A DNA stretch of 56,441 nt, taken from NCBI GenBank assembly GCA_002414665.1, contig DIAF01000034.1:58941-115381 (forward strand), read 5' to 3'. Positions 33,452 to 41,098 of this stretch are shown here, piece after piece (position 1 is the stretch's first letter; each line of letters begins with the position of its first letter). The notes under the pieces are model-generated. The model ran no database searches, was not told the origin of the DNA, and saw nothing but the letters and a program-made list of their open reading frames with translations. This DNA comes from Halieaceae bacterium UBA5085. GTDB lineage: Bacteria > Pseudomonadota > Gammaproteobacteria > Pseudomonadales > Halieaceae. A program made the translations under genes and the position numbers.

Positions 33452-34402
33452 TCACCAGGGCAGATTGTCGAGGTCGAGGTTGCCGCCACTGATCACCGCG
33501 ACCACACGGCGCCCGCGAAACCGTTCCGGATGCGCCAACAGGGCGGCGAAGCTGACGGCACCGGAGGGCTCCACCACGGTTTTCAGGCGGCTCCACTGCA
33601 GTCGCATGGCCTGCACAATCTCCGCGTCGGAAACCGTCAGAATGGTATCCACATGGCGCTGGATGATGCCGAAGTTAATGGCCCCGAGGCCCGCCAGCAG
33701 ACCATCGGCGATCGTGCGTGGGTCCACGGAAGGCTGCAGGGCACCGAGACCGAAGGAGCGGAACGCATCGTCCGCGCCCTCGGGCTCCGCAGCCACCACC
33801 TCCACATCCGGTCGCAGGTGCTTGACCGCCAGGGCGACACCGGACAGCAGGCCACCCCCACCGACTGGCAGCACGATCACCTCGAGGTCGGGCACCTGCT
33901 CCAACACCTCAAGCGCCAGCGTGCCCTGTCCGGCAATGACCCGTGGGTCGGCGTAGGGGTGCACCACATGAGCGCCCGTTGCCGCCACCACCCGTTCCAG
34001 GGTTTGCTCCCGCGCCGCCAGGGTGGGCTCGCACTCAATAATCAGGCCGCCGTAGGCCGCAACGGCGGCCTTTTTTACTGCCGGCGCGCTGGCGGGCATC
34101 ACAATGTGCGCTGCCACGCCGCGCGCAGCGGCCGCCTGGGCCAGTGCCGCACCATGATTCCCCGAGGAATGCGTGGCCACCCCCCGAGCCGCCTCGGCAT
34201 CGGTCAGCCCGAACACCGCATTGCTGGCACCGCGGGCCTTGAAAGCGCCCGCTTTCTGCAGGTTCTCGCACTTGAAATGCAAGTCGGCTCCGGTATGCGT
34301 GTTGAGCAGGACGCTGTTCATGACTGGCGTGCGGTGCACGTGATCGCGAATGCGGGCCTGCGCCGCGGCGATTGCAGCGAAGTCCGGGGCGGCATCCGTC
34401 AT
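33452..34402 (-). CDS. threonine/serine dehydratase (fold-type II PLP enzyme)
   Basis: 316 residues from ATG 34402; the longer frame to 34435 overlaps the upstream gene. The enzyme belongs to the catabolic threonine dehydratase/serine racemase group: RIRDHVHRTPVMNS at the N-terminus, PLP lysine Lys55 in NLQKAGAFKARGASNA, HSSGNHGAALAQAAAARGV as the phosphate-contacting loop, and PVGGGGLLSGVALAVK. No C-terminal ACT regulatory domain is present, unlike biosynthetic IlvA, so a catabolic or racemase role is more likely. Possible products are 2-oxobutyrate/pyruvate plus ammonia, or D-serine. Lies between a membrane protein gene and the VOC gene on the same strand, opposite an amino-acid symporter and a racemase. 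Confidence 0.9.
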   Translation of the reverse strand: MTDAAPDFAAIAAAQARIRDHVHRTPVMNSVLLNTHTGADLHFKCENLQKAGAFKARGASNAVFGLTDAEAARGVATHSSGNHGAALAQAAAARGVAAHIVMPASAPAVKKAAVAAYGGLIIECEPTLAAREQTLERVVAATGAHVVHPYADPRVIAGQGTLALEVLEQVPDLEVIVLPVGGGGLLSGVALAVKHLRPDVEVVAAEPEGADDAFRSFGLGALQPSVDPRTIADGLLAGLGAINFGIIQRHVDTILTVSDAEIVQAMRLQWSRLKTVVEPSGAVSFAALLAHPERFRGRRVVAVISGGNLDLDNLPW

Positions 34403-34418
34403 GCCACGCCCCCGGCGG

Positions 34419-35102
34419 CTAGCGCGGGGCAACAAACTGCAGCCGCCAGCCGGCGCGTCGCCACAGCAGGTAACCCAGCAGAAAGTTGGTTTGCAACAGC
34501 AGGCTTAACATCCATTCAAAAGCATCCTCGACCGAGTCGTACAATACACCATCCCAGGCCTGCAGCACGACCGTGAGCAACCCCAGCGCCAGCAACAGGC
34601 AGCAGAGGGCATGCATGGCGGCGGCGAGACGCCGGGCGCCGGGCAACTGGGCAGCTCGAGCGCGCAGCTGGGCGGCAAACAGCAACTGCGCGAGGAAGGT
34701 GAAAGAAAAGAACAGGACCGTGCCGGCACGCCGCTGAAAGCGCCAGGCGTCACCGGCCTCACCCAGCACGGTGACGTACAGAATCAGCCCGACGCTCGCC
34801 AGCAGGCCCAGCCAAAGCATCCAGCGCAGCGCTGGCGCGGAGGCGCTACCACCGGGAAGGGACCGCAGCCAGGCATAGTTGATCCACCAGTAGAGGGCGA
34901 GAATCACTGCGGCGGGCAACATGGTCGCGCGAAACAGGTAACTGGCCGGGGGCCGCCGTCCGGTGGCACTGATTGAGGTGCAGCTGTCGAGGTAGGGATT
35001 GCACCAGTCAACATGGCCGTAACTGGCCGCCAGCAACCAGGTGAGATGTACCGCGGCGAAGGGCAACACCGCAGCCAGCAGGGCGATGATACGCAGATTC
35101 AT
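34419..35102 (-). CDS. polytopic membrane protein, unknown function (Frag1/DRAM-like pattern)
   Basis: 227 residues from ATG 35102; the longer frame crosses the divergent promoter region. I count about six hydrophobic segments (residues about 7-27, 65-85, 95-115, 127-147, 160-180, 190-210). The first loop has WCNPYLDSCTSISATGRRPPASY followed by LFRATMLPAAVI; a Cys pair and the IS...P...FR pattern recall the Frag1/DRAM/Sfk1 membrane family, though I cannot confirm that without a profile search. No enzyme motif is visible. It is the first gene of a minus-strand run and diverges from the symporter at 35168. Confidence 0.7.
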   Translation of the reverse strand: MNLRIIALLAAVLPFAAVHLTWLLAASYGHVDWCNPYLDSCTSISATGRRPPASYLFRATMLPAAVILALYWWINYAWLRSLPGGSASAPALRWMLWLGLLASVGLILYVTVLGEAGDAWRFQRRAGTVLFFSFTFLAQLLFAAQLRARAAQLPGARRLAAAMHALCCLLLALGLLTVVLQAWDGVLYDSVEDAFEWMLSLLLQTNFLLGYLLWRRAGWRLQFVAPR

Positions 35103-35126
35103 GCCCCGGAGTTTAGCACCACCCTG

Positions 35127-35135
35127 TGCTATTCT
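35127..35135 (+). promoter_or_regulatory. extended -10 promoter element for the symporter gene
   Basis: TGCTATTCT (TGn plus TATTCT), the same nonamer as upstream of ilvD, located 33 bases before the symporter ATG in a 65-base divergent gap. No convincing -35 hexamer. Predicted start near 35142, with GGAGGT at about 35153 as ribosome site. Confidence 0.45.
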
Positions 35136-35167
35136 GCCGCCTTTTGCGAACCGGAGGTGTAGCGCCG

Positions 35168-36514
35168 ATGGACTCACTGCAACAGCTCGCGGCCAGCTTT
35201 GCCAACGCGGTCTGGGGCACACCGCTGGTGGTGCTGCTACTGGGCGGGGGACTGTTTTTCGCCCTGTACTCACGCTTTTTGCCCTACCGGCACTTCGGTC
35301 ATGCCATCGGCATTATGCTCGGTCGACACGATACCCCCGGTGAACCTGGCGAGCTGAGCCACGCGCAGGCGCTGGCGGCGGCACTCTCGGGCACCATGGG
35401 CATGGGAAACATCTCCGGTGTGGCGCTGGCGATCGCGGCCGGTGGCCCGGGCGCCGTATTCTGGATGTGGATGTCAGCGCTGGTCGGCATTTCGACCAAG
35501 TTCTTTACCTGCACGCTGGGCGTGATGTATCGCGGCAAGGACAGCGCAGGGCAGCTGCAGGGCGGGCCGATGTACATCATTCGCGAAGCCCTGCCGCGCG
35601 CTTTTTTCCCGCTGGCAATCCTCTTTTCCCTCGCCGGCCTGATCGGGACCCTGCCCATTTTCCAGGCCAACCAGCTGACTGCGCTCATCCGTGACAACCT
35701 GTTCGCCGGGCAAGCCCCGGGCGGTGCGAATCTGCTGATTGGTTGCGTCATCGCCGCCGTGGTGGGCTCGGTGGTCTTCGGCGGGCTGCAGCGCGTGGCA
35801 AGCGTTGCGGTCACGCTGCTGCCGCTGATGATGGTGACCTACATGGCCATGACGCTGTACCTGCTCCTGCTGCACAGTGAGCAAGTGCCCGGCCTGCTGG
35901 CCAGCATCGTTACCGATGCCTTCAATCCGCAGGCTGTGGGTGGCGGCCTGGTCGGTGTGATCCTGATCGGTGTCAGCCGCGGCGTGTTCTCCAACGAGGC
36001 CGGGGTGGGCACCGAAGTCATGGCCCACGGAGCCGCGCGCACCAACGAGCCGGTAAGGGAAGGGCTCGTGGCCATGCTTGGCCCGGTGGCGGACACACTG
36101 ATCGTCTGCACCTGCACCGCCCTGGTCATTCTGCTTGCAGGCACCTGGCAGGACCCGGGAGACCTTTCCGGCATCACGCTGACCGCCAACGCCTTCCGCC
36201 AGGATCTCGGCAGCCTGGGCAGCGGCCTGCTGCTTTTTGTCACGCTTATTCTTGCCAGCACCACCATGTTTACCATGTGGTATTACGGGGCCAAATGCTT
36301 TGGGTTTCTGTTTGGCGCGAGGCTGCAAAACTACTACCGCTGGTTTTTTGTGCTGGCGGTCATTTTCGGTGCCACGGTCAGCATCGATGTCGTGTTCAAC
36401 CTGATTTCCGGCTCCTACGGCCTGATGGCCATCCCCACCATGGTGTCCACCCTGTTGCTGGCGGGCAAGGTGCGGATGGCGGCGCGGGAGTATTTCCAGC
36501 GTCACCCCTACTGA
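35168..36514 (+). CDS. alanine/glycine:cation symporter family protein (AGCS)
   Basis: 448 residues from ATG 35168, with GGAGGT about 9 bases upstream. AGCS transporters bring alanine or glycine into the cell with Na+ or H+. Signatures: GTPLVVLLLGGGLFFALYSRFLP, AQALAAALSGTMGMGNISGVALAI (the family hallmark), AVFWMWMSALVGISTKFFTC, LGVMYRG, LQGGPMYIIRE, FSNEAGVGTEVMAHGAARTNEPVREG with the AGxG motif, and MWYYGAKCFGFLFG. About ten membrane helices. The racemase gene follows after 12 bases, so both are probably on one message, suggesting uptake and stereo-inversion of amino acids. Confidence 0.95.
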   Translation: MDSLQQLAASFANAVWGTPLVVLLLGGGLFFALYSRFLPYRHFGHAIGIMLGRHDTPGEPGELSHAQALAAALSGTMGMGNISGVALAIAAGGPGAVFWMWMSALVGISTKFFTCTLGVMYRGKDSAGQLQGGPMYIIREALPRAFFPLAILFSLAGLIGTLPIFQANQLTALIRDNLFAGQAPGGANLLIGCVIAAVVGSVVFGGLQRVASVAVTLLPLMMVTYMAMTLYLLLLHSEQVPGLLASIVTDAFNPQAVGGGLVGVILIGVSRGVFSNEAGVGTEVMAHGAARTNEPVREGLVAMLGPVADTLIVCTCTALVILLAGTWQDPGDLSGITLTANAFRQDLGSLGSGLLLFVTLILASTTMFTMWYYGAKCFGFLFGARLQNYYRWFFVLAVIFGATVSIDVVFNLISGSYGLMAIPTMVSTLLLAGKVRMAAREYFQRHPY

Positions 36515-36526
36515 GAGGAACAGTAC

Positions 36527-37249
36527 ATGGCGGCTAATCATCCGACGGACAAAGTGGCCGGCATTATGGGCGGGATGGGCCCGGAGGCCACGGTGGACTT
36601 TATGGCGAGGGTCATTGCTGCGACACCGGCCAGCACGGATCAGGAGCATATCCACATGCTGGTGGACCACAACCCGCGTATACCCAATCGGCATGCCTCC
36701 ATCGCCGGCAGCGGTCCCGATGCGGGGCCCGCACTTGTCGTCATGGCCCAGCGGCTGGAACGTGCCGGCGCCGACTTCCTGGTCATGGTCTGCAACACGG
36801 CCCACGCCTATACCGAGGAAATTCGTGCTGCCGTCGACATTCCCTTTGTCAGTATCATCGATGTCGTGATGGACGCGGTGCGCACGCACCGCGCACAGTG
36901 TATCGGCGTGATGGCTGCGGACGGCTGCCTGCAGGCGGGCCTGTACCAACAGGCTCTGCGCGATGCCGGGCGCGAACCACTGCTCTGGAACACCAGTGAG
37001 CAGGCGCGCTTCATGGATCTCCTTTACCGCATCAAGGCGGGAGAGCGCAGCGCGGAGCTGCGCAGCGGGCTGCAGTCCCTCGCCGCCAGCCTCGTGTTCG
37101 GCGGTGCTGAACTGCTGATCGCGGGGTGTACGGAAATCCCGTTGCTGTTGCAGGCCGGTGACACCGGCGTGGAACTGCTGTCCTCGACTGACCTGCTGGT
37201 CGCGAGGACCGTGGCCCTGGCGCGCGGTGACTACGCCGCCGCGGTCTGA
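36527..37249 (+). CDS. aspartate/glutamate racemase family protein
   Basis: 240 residues from ATG 36527, with GAGAGGAA upstream. Cofactor-independent racemases of this family use two cysteines; here they are in VMVCNTAHAYTEEI (about residue 88) and LIAGCTEIPLLLQ (about residue 198). The N-terminus AGIMGGMGPEATVDFMARVI and DHNPRIPNRHASIAG match the YgeA/aspartate racemase group rather than MurI. Product might be D-Asp, D-Glu or another D-amino acid. Co-directional with and 12 bases after the symporter. Its last 19 bases overlap the end of leuA on the other strand. Confidence 0.93.
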   Translation: MAANHPTDKVAGIMGGMGPEATVDFMARVIAATPASTDQEHIHMLVDHNPRIPNRHASIAGSGPDAGPALVVMAQRLERAGADFLVMVCNTAHAYTEEIRAAVDIPFVSIIDVVMDAVRTHRAQCIGVMAADGCLQAGLYQQALRDAGREPLLWNTSEQARFMDLLYRIKAGERSAELRSGLQSLAASLVFGGAELLIAGCTEIPLLLQAGDTGVELLSSTDLLVARTVALARGDYAAAV

Positions 37250-38904
37250 CCCTGACGCGCAGCGCGGTTGATGGCGCCGAGAATACCTTCCAGTGACGCC
37301 TGGATGATATCGGAGCTGCGACCGACACCGCAGTAGCGCTCGCCGTCGATGTTCAGCTGGATGTAGCACACGGCTTCCGCATCGGCGCTCTGGCTGAGGG
37401 CGTGCTCACTGTACTCGACCAACACAATCTGGCGACCGGTGAAGCGCTGCATGGCGTCGACAAACGACGCGACAACCCCGTTACCGGTGCCGGTCAACGC
37501 GCTGCGCGCGGCGCCGTCGAAAACCTCCGCCTGCAACTGGTCGATACTGTCGGCGCGACTCACCTGGTAATCGCCGAGGCGCCAGCGGCCACCGCCGCCC
37601 AGATAGGTTTGCTGGAACAGATCGTGGATCGCCTCGGGTGTCACTTCAGATTCCTGCATCTCGGCGAACGCCTGCACGGCAGCGCTGAAGTCAATCTGCA
37701 GCCAACGCGGCAGTTCGTAGCCGTAATTGCGCTCCAGCACGTAGGCAATACCGCCCTTGCCCGACTGGCTGTTAATGCGAATCACCTCCTGGTAGGAACG
37801 GCCGATATCTGCCGGGTCGATGGGCAGGTAGGCGACCTGCCAGGGCGCCTGCGCCTCGCGCCGGGACAGACACTTCTTGATAGCGTCCTGGTGACTGCCG
37901 GAGAACGCTGTGAACACCAGCTCCCCGGCATAGGGGTGGCGGGGATGCACGGGTAACTGGGTGCACTCCTTCACGGTCTGGATGATTTCGTCCATGTGCG
38001 CGAGCTGCAGCTGAGGGTCGACGCCCTGGCTGTAGAGGTTCATGGCCATGGTAACGACGTCCATGTTGCCCGTGCGCTCGCCATTGCCCATCAGCGTACC
38101 CTCGACACGGTCGGCGCCGGCCAGTACGCCGAGCTCGGCGGCGGCCACCGCGCAGCCCCGGTCGTTGTGCGTATGCAGCGAGATCAACAGGGCCTCGCGG
38201 TTCCTGACGTGATCGCAGAACCACTCAATCTGGTCCGCATAGACGTTGGGCGTGCTCATTTCCACCGTAGCCGGCAGGTTGATGATCACCGGATGCTCGG
38301 GCGTCGGCTGCCACACAGCCGTCACCGCGTCGACCACTTCCACGGCAAAGTCCAGCTCGGTGCCGGTGAAGCTTTCCGGCGAGTATTCAAACACCCATTC
38401 GGTGTCCGGATAGCGGGCCGCCACATCGCGCACCAGTTCGGCGCCCTTGACCGCAATATCGATAATGCCTGCGCGATCGAGGCCAAATACCTGCTCCCGC
38501 TGCACTGTTGAGGTGGAGTTGTACACATGCACAATGGCGCGGCGGGCACCGCGCAGGGCCTCGAAGGTCTTCTCGATCAGCTCCGGGCGCGCCTGGGTAA
38601 GCACCTGGATGGTGACGTCGTCAGGGATGCGGTTGTTCTCAATCAGCTCCCGACAGAAGTTGTAATCGTGGCTGGAGGCGGAGGGAAACCCCACCTCGAT
38701 TTCCTTGAAGCCAATCTTGACCAACTGGTCCCACAGGCGGGATTTCTGCCGCGCGGTCATCGGCTCGATCAGGGCCTGGTTGCCATCGCGCAGGTCGACA
38801 CTGCACCAGCGCGGTGCCTGGGTAATCTGCCGGTCTGGCCAGCGGCGCGCCGTCATGCGCACGGGCGCGAAGGGCGGGTATTTGCGATGATCAAATTGGC
38901 TCAT
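37231..38904 (-). CDS. leuA: 2-isopropylmalate synthase (long form)
   Basis: 557 residues from ATG 38904, preceded by GAGGA at 8 bases. LeuA condenses acetyl-CoA with 2-oxoisovalerate, the first committed step of leucine synthesis, and is inhibited by leucine. It has the catalytic TIM barrel: WCSVDLRDGNQALIEPM, GFKEIEVGFPSASSHDY, NLPATVEMSTPNVYADQIEW and LHTHNDRGCAVAAAELG with the metal His residues, then NGERTGNMDVVTMAMNLYS. The C-terminal leucine-binding regulatory domain covers about residues 420-557. The N-terminal extension with FAPVRMTARRWPD marks the longer type also found in Pseudomonas. No leuBCD genes follow. Overlaps the racemase gene tail by 19 bases. Confidence 0.97.
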   Translation of the reverse strand: MSQFDHRKYPPFAPVRMTARRWPDRQITQAPRWCSVDLRDGNQALIEPMTARQKSRLWDQLVKIGFKEIEVGFPSASSHDYNFCRELIENNRIPDDVTIQVLTQARPELIEKTFEALRGARRAIVHVYNSTSTVQREQVFGLDRAGIIDIAVKGAELVRDVAARYPDTEWVFEYSPESFTGTELDFAVEVVDAVTAVWQPTPEHPVIINLPATVEMSTPNVYADQIEWFCDHVRNREALLISLHTHNDRGCAVAAAELGVLAGADRVEGTLMGNGERTGNMDVVTMAMNLYSQGVDPQLQLAHMDEIIQTVKECTQLPVHPRHPYAGELVFTAFSGSHQDAIKKCLSRREAQAPWQVAYLPIDPADIGRSYQEVIRINSQSGKGGIAYVLERNYGYELPRWLQIDFSAAVQAFAEMQESEVTPEAIHDLFQQTYLGGGGRWRLGDYQVSRADSIDQLQAEVFDGAARSALTGTGNGVVASFVDAMQRFTGRQIVLVEYSEHALSQSADAEAVCYIQLNIDGERYCGVGRSSDIIQASLEGILGAINRAARQGQTAAA

Positions 38905-38968
38905 GGCCCTGTCCTCAGTCGGTTCTGCCCGGGGGCGAATACACGCGGCTGTACATCTGGGGGGTCGC

Positions 38969-39005
38969 GCAGGGTTGTGCCCTGCCTGACCAGCTCTTGT
39001 GGAGC
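38969..39005 (-). promoter_or_regulatory. two leader hairpins with identical CACAA loops upstream of leuA
   Basis: Read on the leuA strand, GCTC-CACAA-GAGC (39005-38993) is followed by GCAGGG-CACAA-CCCTGC (38985-38969). Both have the same five-base loop. Neither is followed by a T-run, so neither looks like an intrinsic terminator. They lie between a possible leucine-containing leader peptide and the leuA ribosome site, where a protein- or translation-dependent switch could act. Confidence 0.35.
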
Positions 39006-39079
39006 CCCGCTACCTTGCACATCCACCCGCGTCAGGCGGATTGCACAGCGGCAACAGATGCTGCATCAGCCGAGCGCAC

Positions 39080-39146
39080 AGTATAACCCCTGCGGCAGAG
39101 CGGATTACTGCAAAAAACCACCAGTATCGGGTCAAAATTGGTTTTT
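39080..39146 (-). promoter_or_regulatory. candidate leuA promoter with upstream inverted repeat
   Basis: TATACT on the minus strand (39085-39080) is a good -10; the matching -35 position (39108-39103) reads GTAATC, a poor hexamer. The 8-bp inverted repeat AAAAACCA/TGGTTTTT (39113-39146) would be centred near -56 relative to a start at about 39073, a position typical of activator sites. Predicted, not demonstrated. Confidence 0.35.
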
Positions 39147-39246
39147 ATCTTTACATTATTCCATTTTAGTAGACATTAAACCTATGATAACCTCATTTGT
39201 CGCATTCTGAACCAACGCGGCGAACGAGCCCGGAGGAGAGCGTGGC

Positions 39247-39714
39247 ATGGCCTGCTGGCTTCTGAAAACCGAGCCGGATACCTTCAGTCTGGAAGATCTG
39301 GCGGCGCGACCTGCGCAGACCGAACCCTGGGACGGCGTGCGCAACTACCAGGCGCGCAACTTCTTGCGCGATGGCATGCAGCCCGGCGATGAGGTATTCA
39401 TCTACCATTCGAGCTGCGCCGTGCCGGCAATTGTCGGGCTGGCCGAAGTGGTGGGCCCGGCGCGGCCCGACCCGAGCCAGTTCGACCCGTCCTCACCGTA
39501 TTACGACCCCCGCAGCGACAGCGAAAACCCGCGCTGGGTACTGCGCGATATCCGCTACCGCAGCCACCTGCCGCGCCCGCTGCCGCTCGCCGAACTCAAA
39601 CTGCACGCCGCACAACTTGAGGGCTTTGCGCTGCTGCAGCGCAGCCGCCTGTCCGTGATGCCGGTGGCACCGGGGCATCGCAACATTATCCTGCAGCTGG
39701 CCGCAGGCGCATGA
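39247..39714 (+). CDS. EVE domain-containing protein
   Basis: 155 residues from ATG 39247 with GGAGGAG 9 bases upstream. EVE domains (PUA-like fold) are thought to read modified bases in DNA or RNA. The signature is complete: CWLLKTEPDTFSLEDLAARP, WDGVRNYQARNFLRDGMQPGDEVFIYHSS, VGLAEVVGPARPDPSQFD, PRWVLRDIRY and LQRSRLSVMPVAPGHRNIIL. The conserved Trp and the FYHS-like segment form the base pocket in the family. Its last four bases overlap the start of an Lrp-type regulator, so they are co-translated. In many gammaproteobacteria this gene lies near ygfA/6S RNA; here it does not. Confidence 0.93.
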   Translation: MACWLLKTEPDTFSLEDLAARPAQTEPWDGVRNYQARNFLRDGMQPGDEVFIYHSSCAVPAIVGLAEVVGPARPDPSQFDPSSPYYDPRSDSENPRWVLRDIRYRSHLPRPLPLAELKLHAAQLEGFALLQRSRLSVMPVAPGHRNIILQLAAGA

Positions 39715-40199
39715 AGCTGGATCGCATCGACCGCCGGATTCTGGACATCCTGCAACGGGATGGCCGCATCAGCAATCTGGACCTCGCGGAGCGGGTGGGC
39801 CTCTCCGCCACCCCCTGTGCGCGCCGTGTGAAGCGGCTCGAGGACTCCGGGCTGATCCGCGGCACCGCCACGCTGCTGGATCAGGCGCGACTCGGGCTGA
39901 AGCTCACCGCCTACATAGGCATCAGCATGGATCGCCACACACCCGACCGCTTCGACGCCTTCGAGGAGCAGGTGCGGGCCTTTCCCGAAGTGATGGAGTG
40001 CTCGGTGGTCACCGGCCAGAGCGCCGACTATCTGCTGAAGGCCGTCATACCAGACATGCAGCACTATGAACGTTTCCTGCTCGGCAAGCTCACCCGCATT
40101 CCCGGCGTAACCGGCGTGCACTCCAGCTTCGAGCTGCGGCGGGTAGTGCAAAAGACCGCCCTGCCACTGGATCACGTGGAGAACGACACCGAGGTCTGA
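39711..40199 (+). CDS. Lrp/AsnC family transcriptional regulator
   Basis: 162 residues from ATG 39711, overlapping the EVE gene by ATGA. The N-terminal helix-turn-helix is LDRIDRRILDILQRDGRISNLDLAERVGLSATPCARRVKRLED, followed by SGLIRGTATLLD; the C-terminal RAM domain (about residues 65-150) has LTAYIGISMDRHTP, FPEVMECSVVTGQSADYLLKAV and LTRIPGVTGVHSSFELRRVVQKTALPL. Members bind amino acids and wrap DNA as octamers. Next to leuA and amino-acid transport and racemase genes, it might sense Leu or another amino acid and act on the leuA upstream region, but this is inference. Confidence 0.95.
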   Translation: MKLDRIDRRILDILQRDGRISNLDLAERVGLSATPCARRVKRLEDSGLIRGTATLLDQARLGLKLTAYIGISMDRHTPDRFDAFEEQVRAFPEVMECSVVTGQSADYLLKAVIPDMQHYERFLLGKLTRIPGVTGVHSSFELRRVVQKTALPLDHVENDTEV

Positions 40200-40308
40200 A
40201 ACATCACAGCGGCAGACCGGCACCGCGCAGGTTGCCTGCGGCCAACATGGTGCTTGCCCGAACTTCCCCATTGGACGCATGATGGGCGTACAGAAAGGGA
40301 GTCATGCC

Positions 40309-41091
40309 ATGCTTGATATGCAGAACAAAGTGGCCCTGGTTACCGGGGGCGCCAGCGGCATGGGGCGCATCATCGCCCTGCGGCTGGCCTCGCGCGGTGC
40401 CAGGGTGGTGATTTTCGACGTCAACGAGGCCGGGCTCGAGGCGACCTGCGCCGAGGGCGACCGCATTCGCGCGCTGCGCTGCGACATCGGCGACCTGGCC
40501 GATGTGGAGCGGCAAGTCGCGCGGGTAGAGCAGGAAACCGGCCCAGTCGACCTGCTGGTGCACGCCGCGGCACTGATGCCCAGCCACAAACTGGTCGACC
40601 ACACCCATGACGGTATGGAACGCCTGTTTCGCATCAACTATTTCGGCACCACCTACATGATCCGCAGCGTGCTGCCGTCGATGCTGAGCCGACGCAGCGG
40701 CCGCATCATCGCCTTTGGCTCAGTGGCCGGTTTCGCACTGGTCACCCACATGGGCGGCTACTGTGCCACCAAGTCTGCTGTGAATACCTATGTGGAGATA
40801 CTGCAGAATGAGTTGCGGGACTCCGGGGTGCAGGTACACCTGGTGTGCCCACCACCCGTCGACACACCACTGATTGACCAGACGCTGGCGACAGACAGCC
40901 CCGCCAGCCTGATTGAAGCAAAGAAATCAGGTCGTCTTTCCGACCCGGAGAAAATTGTCACCGCGATAGAGAAAGGCGTCGCCAAAAACCGGGATATCAT
41001 CTACCCGGGAGAGGCTCGCCTGCTCATGCTCTGGCACGCGCTGCTGCCGCGACTGTGGTGGAAAACGGTGCTGAAGTTCGAGAAACAGTGA
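40309..41091 (+). CDS. SDR family NAD(P)-dependent oxidoreductase
   Basis: 260 residues; ATG 40309 is preferred over 40279 because GGGAG sits 7 bases upstream. Classical SDR: NKVALVTGGASGMGRIIALRLA, VIFDVNEAG (acidic residue after strand 2 suggests NAD+), LVHAAALMPSHKLVD, active-site Ser in FGSVAGF, YCATK for YxxxK, and then VCPPPVDTPLIDQ. The PPxxDTP segment followed by a C-terminal hydrophobic/aromatic tail (LMLWHALLPRLWWKTVLKF) recalls ketosphinganine-reductase-like SDRs, which are membrane-attached, but the substrate is not established. A 36-base gap with a hairpin separates it from the MFS gene. Confidence 0.9.
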   Translation: MLDMQNKVALVTGGASGMGRIIALRLASRGARVVIFDVNEAGLEATCAEGDRIRALRCDIGDLADVERQVARVEQETGPVDLLVHAAALMPSHKLVDHTHDGMERLFRINYFGTTYMIRSVLPSMLSRRSGRIIAFGSVAGFALVTHMGGYCATKSAVNTYVEILQNELRDSGVQVHLVCPPPVDTPLIDQTLATDSPASLIEAKKSGRLSDPEKIVTAIEKGVAKNRDIIYPGEARLLMLWHALLPRLWWKTVLKFEKQ

Positions 41092-41098
41092 CCGGGTG

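Larger units (their letters stand above)
38905..39246. other. 342-base intergenic region between leuA and the EVE gene
   Basis: The only gene-free stretch longer than 300 bases. The half next to leuA (38905-39100) is GC-rich and holds two hairpins and a possible leader peptide of 18 codons on the minus strand (39066 to 39010; starts MQHLLPL, with Leu at positions 4, 5 and 7). The half next to the EVE gene (39101-39200) is distinctly AT-rich compared with the whole window and contains an 8-bp inverted repeat (AAAAACCA at 39113-39120 and TGGTTTTT at 39139-39146). A TATGAT at 39183-39188 may be the -10 of the EVE gene, without a good -35. GGAGGAG at 39231-39237 is the EVE ribosome site. Confidence 0.6.

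Noticed and set aside
34047..34078. A strong plus-strand hairpin with six T (GGCCGCCG/CGGCGGCC) that resembles an intrinsic terminator.
   Set aside because: It lies inside the threonine dehydratase gene on the opposite strand, where it encodes KKAAVAAYGG; no plus-strand transcript is expected there.
35474..37369. A long minus-strand frame of 631 codons opposite the symporter and racemase genes.
   Set aside because: It is His/Gln-rich shadow sequence typical of antisense frames in GC-rich DNA and covers two clear plus-strand genes.
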